Shown piece after piece: positions 22,768 to 22,874 of a stretch of 22,874 bases of DNA (positions within the stretch are counted from its first letter, which is position 1; each line of letters starts with the position of its first letter). A program made the position numbers and the translations under genes. The stretch covers positions 1-22,874 of the forward strand of contig JAEYUQ010000004.1 of the NCBI GenBank assembly GCA_023432405.1, read 5' to 3'. This stretch comes from Actinomycetes bacterium. GTDB lineage: Bacteria > Actinomycetota > Actinomycetes > Mycobacteriales > Mycobacteriaceae. The notes beneath the pieces were generated by a model that ran no database searches, had not been told where the DNA came from, and saw only the letters and a list, made by a program, of their open reading frames with translations.

Positions 22768-22874
22768 GTGATTTCGTTTCAGTCGGTATCTAAGAAATAC
22801 CCTGGCCTGAACCGTCTAGCGCTCCACAACGTTTCGCTTGATATTCAGCAGGGCGAATTCGTGTTCCTCATTGG
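22768..22874 (+). CDS. ftsE: Cell-division ATP-binding protein FtsE, 5' part
   Basis: GTG at 22768 starts VISFQSVSKKYPGLNRLALH, then NVSLDIQQGEFVFLIG at the window edge, just before Walker A. This is the canonical FtsE opening (MIxFxxVSKxY…GEFVFLIGxSGSGKST). FtsE with FtsX forms the ABC-like complex that controls peptidoglycan hydrolases at the septum. AGGA lies close upstream. The prfB-ftsE order is standard in actinobacteria, with ftsX expected next. Confidence 0.93.
   Translation, partial: MISFQSVSKKYPGLNRLALHNVSLDIQQGEFVFLI

Noticed and set aside
1..22874. CRISPR array or insertion sequence
   Set aside because: No regularly spaced direct repeats, cas genes, transposase motifs or IS-type terminal inverted repeats were seen.

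Overview
The window looks like a moderate-GC actinomycete chromosome, most like Corynebacterium or a close relative. The support is the order IMPase-hisN / prfB / ftsE at the right end, a divergent pdxR-pdxS pair with AAGTGG-type PdxR boxes between them, an actinobacterial prfB with no programmed frameshift, and AhpC/AhpD and MntH proteins typical of that group. This is inferred from protein resemblance, not from a database search.

Region 1 (about 1-5400) is a decayed accessory island. It holds a broken MobF/TrwC relaxase (161-699), a tyrosine integrase pseudogene (4305-5036) and a tRNA T-arm-like sequence at 5298-5314 that could be an attachment-site scar. Its cargo looks like conflict genes. 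There are two Sec-secreted, cysteine-containing toxin-like proteins, each followed at once by a small cytosolic partner: 966-1533 with a pentapeptide-repeat protein, and 4019-3369 with a 105-residue immunity-like protein 1 nt away. A 3' fragment of a second copy of that immunity gene lies just outside the T-arm scar at 5315-5392. The island also carries two degenerate VbhA-like antitoxin / Fic-start modules, at 2277-2492 and 4063-4303.

Region 2 (5486-14870) is mostly backbone: an NAD(P)-binding protein and a CPA1 Na+/H+ antiporter; divergent thymidine phosphorylase (deoA) and cytidine deaminase (cdd) for pyrimidine salvage, around an inverted-repeat operator candidate; an in-frame fusion of a GT2 glycosyltransferase to the C-terminal part of a histidine kinase; the MocR regulator PdxR and PLP synthase subunit PdxS with no pdxT beside it; and two paralogous small membrane proteins, one of them truncated.

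Region 3 (14929-22874) starts with a wrecked RbsA-type sugar ABC ATPase followed by lactaldehyde reductase FucO, probably the rest of a deoxy-sugar catabolic locus. Next come ahpC-ahpD with an OxyR-like site, mntH, the IMPase-hisN pair, prfB and the start of ftsE. AhpC, AhpD and MntH are all linked to peroxide and metal stress.

Three reading frames (966-1533, the VbhA-like gene, and the start of deoA) are each restored by removing one base from a homopolymer run. That is either real decay or a consistent sequencing error, and it should be settled before these genes are called dead.
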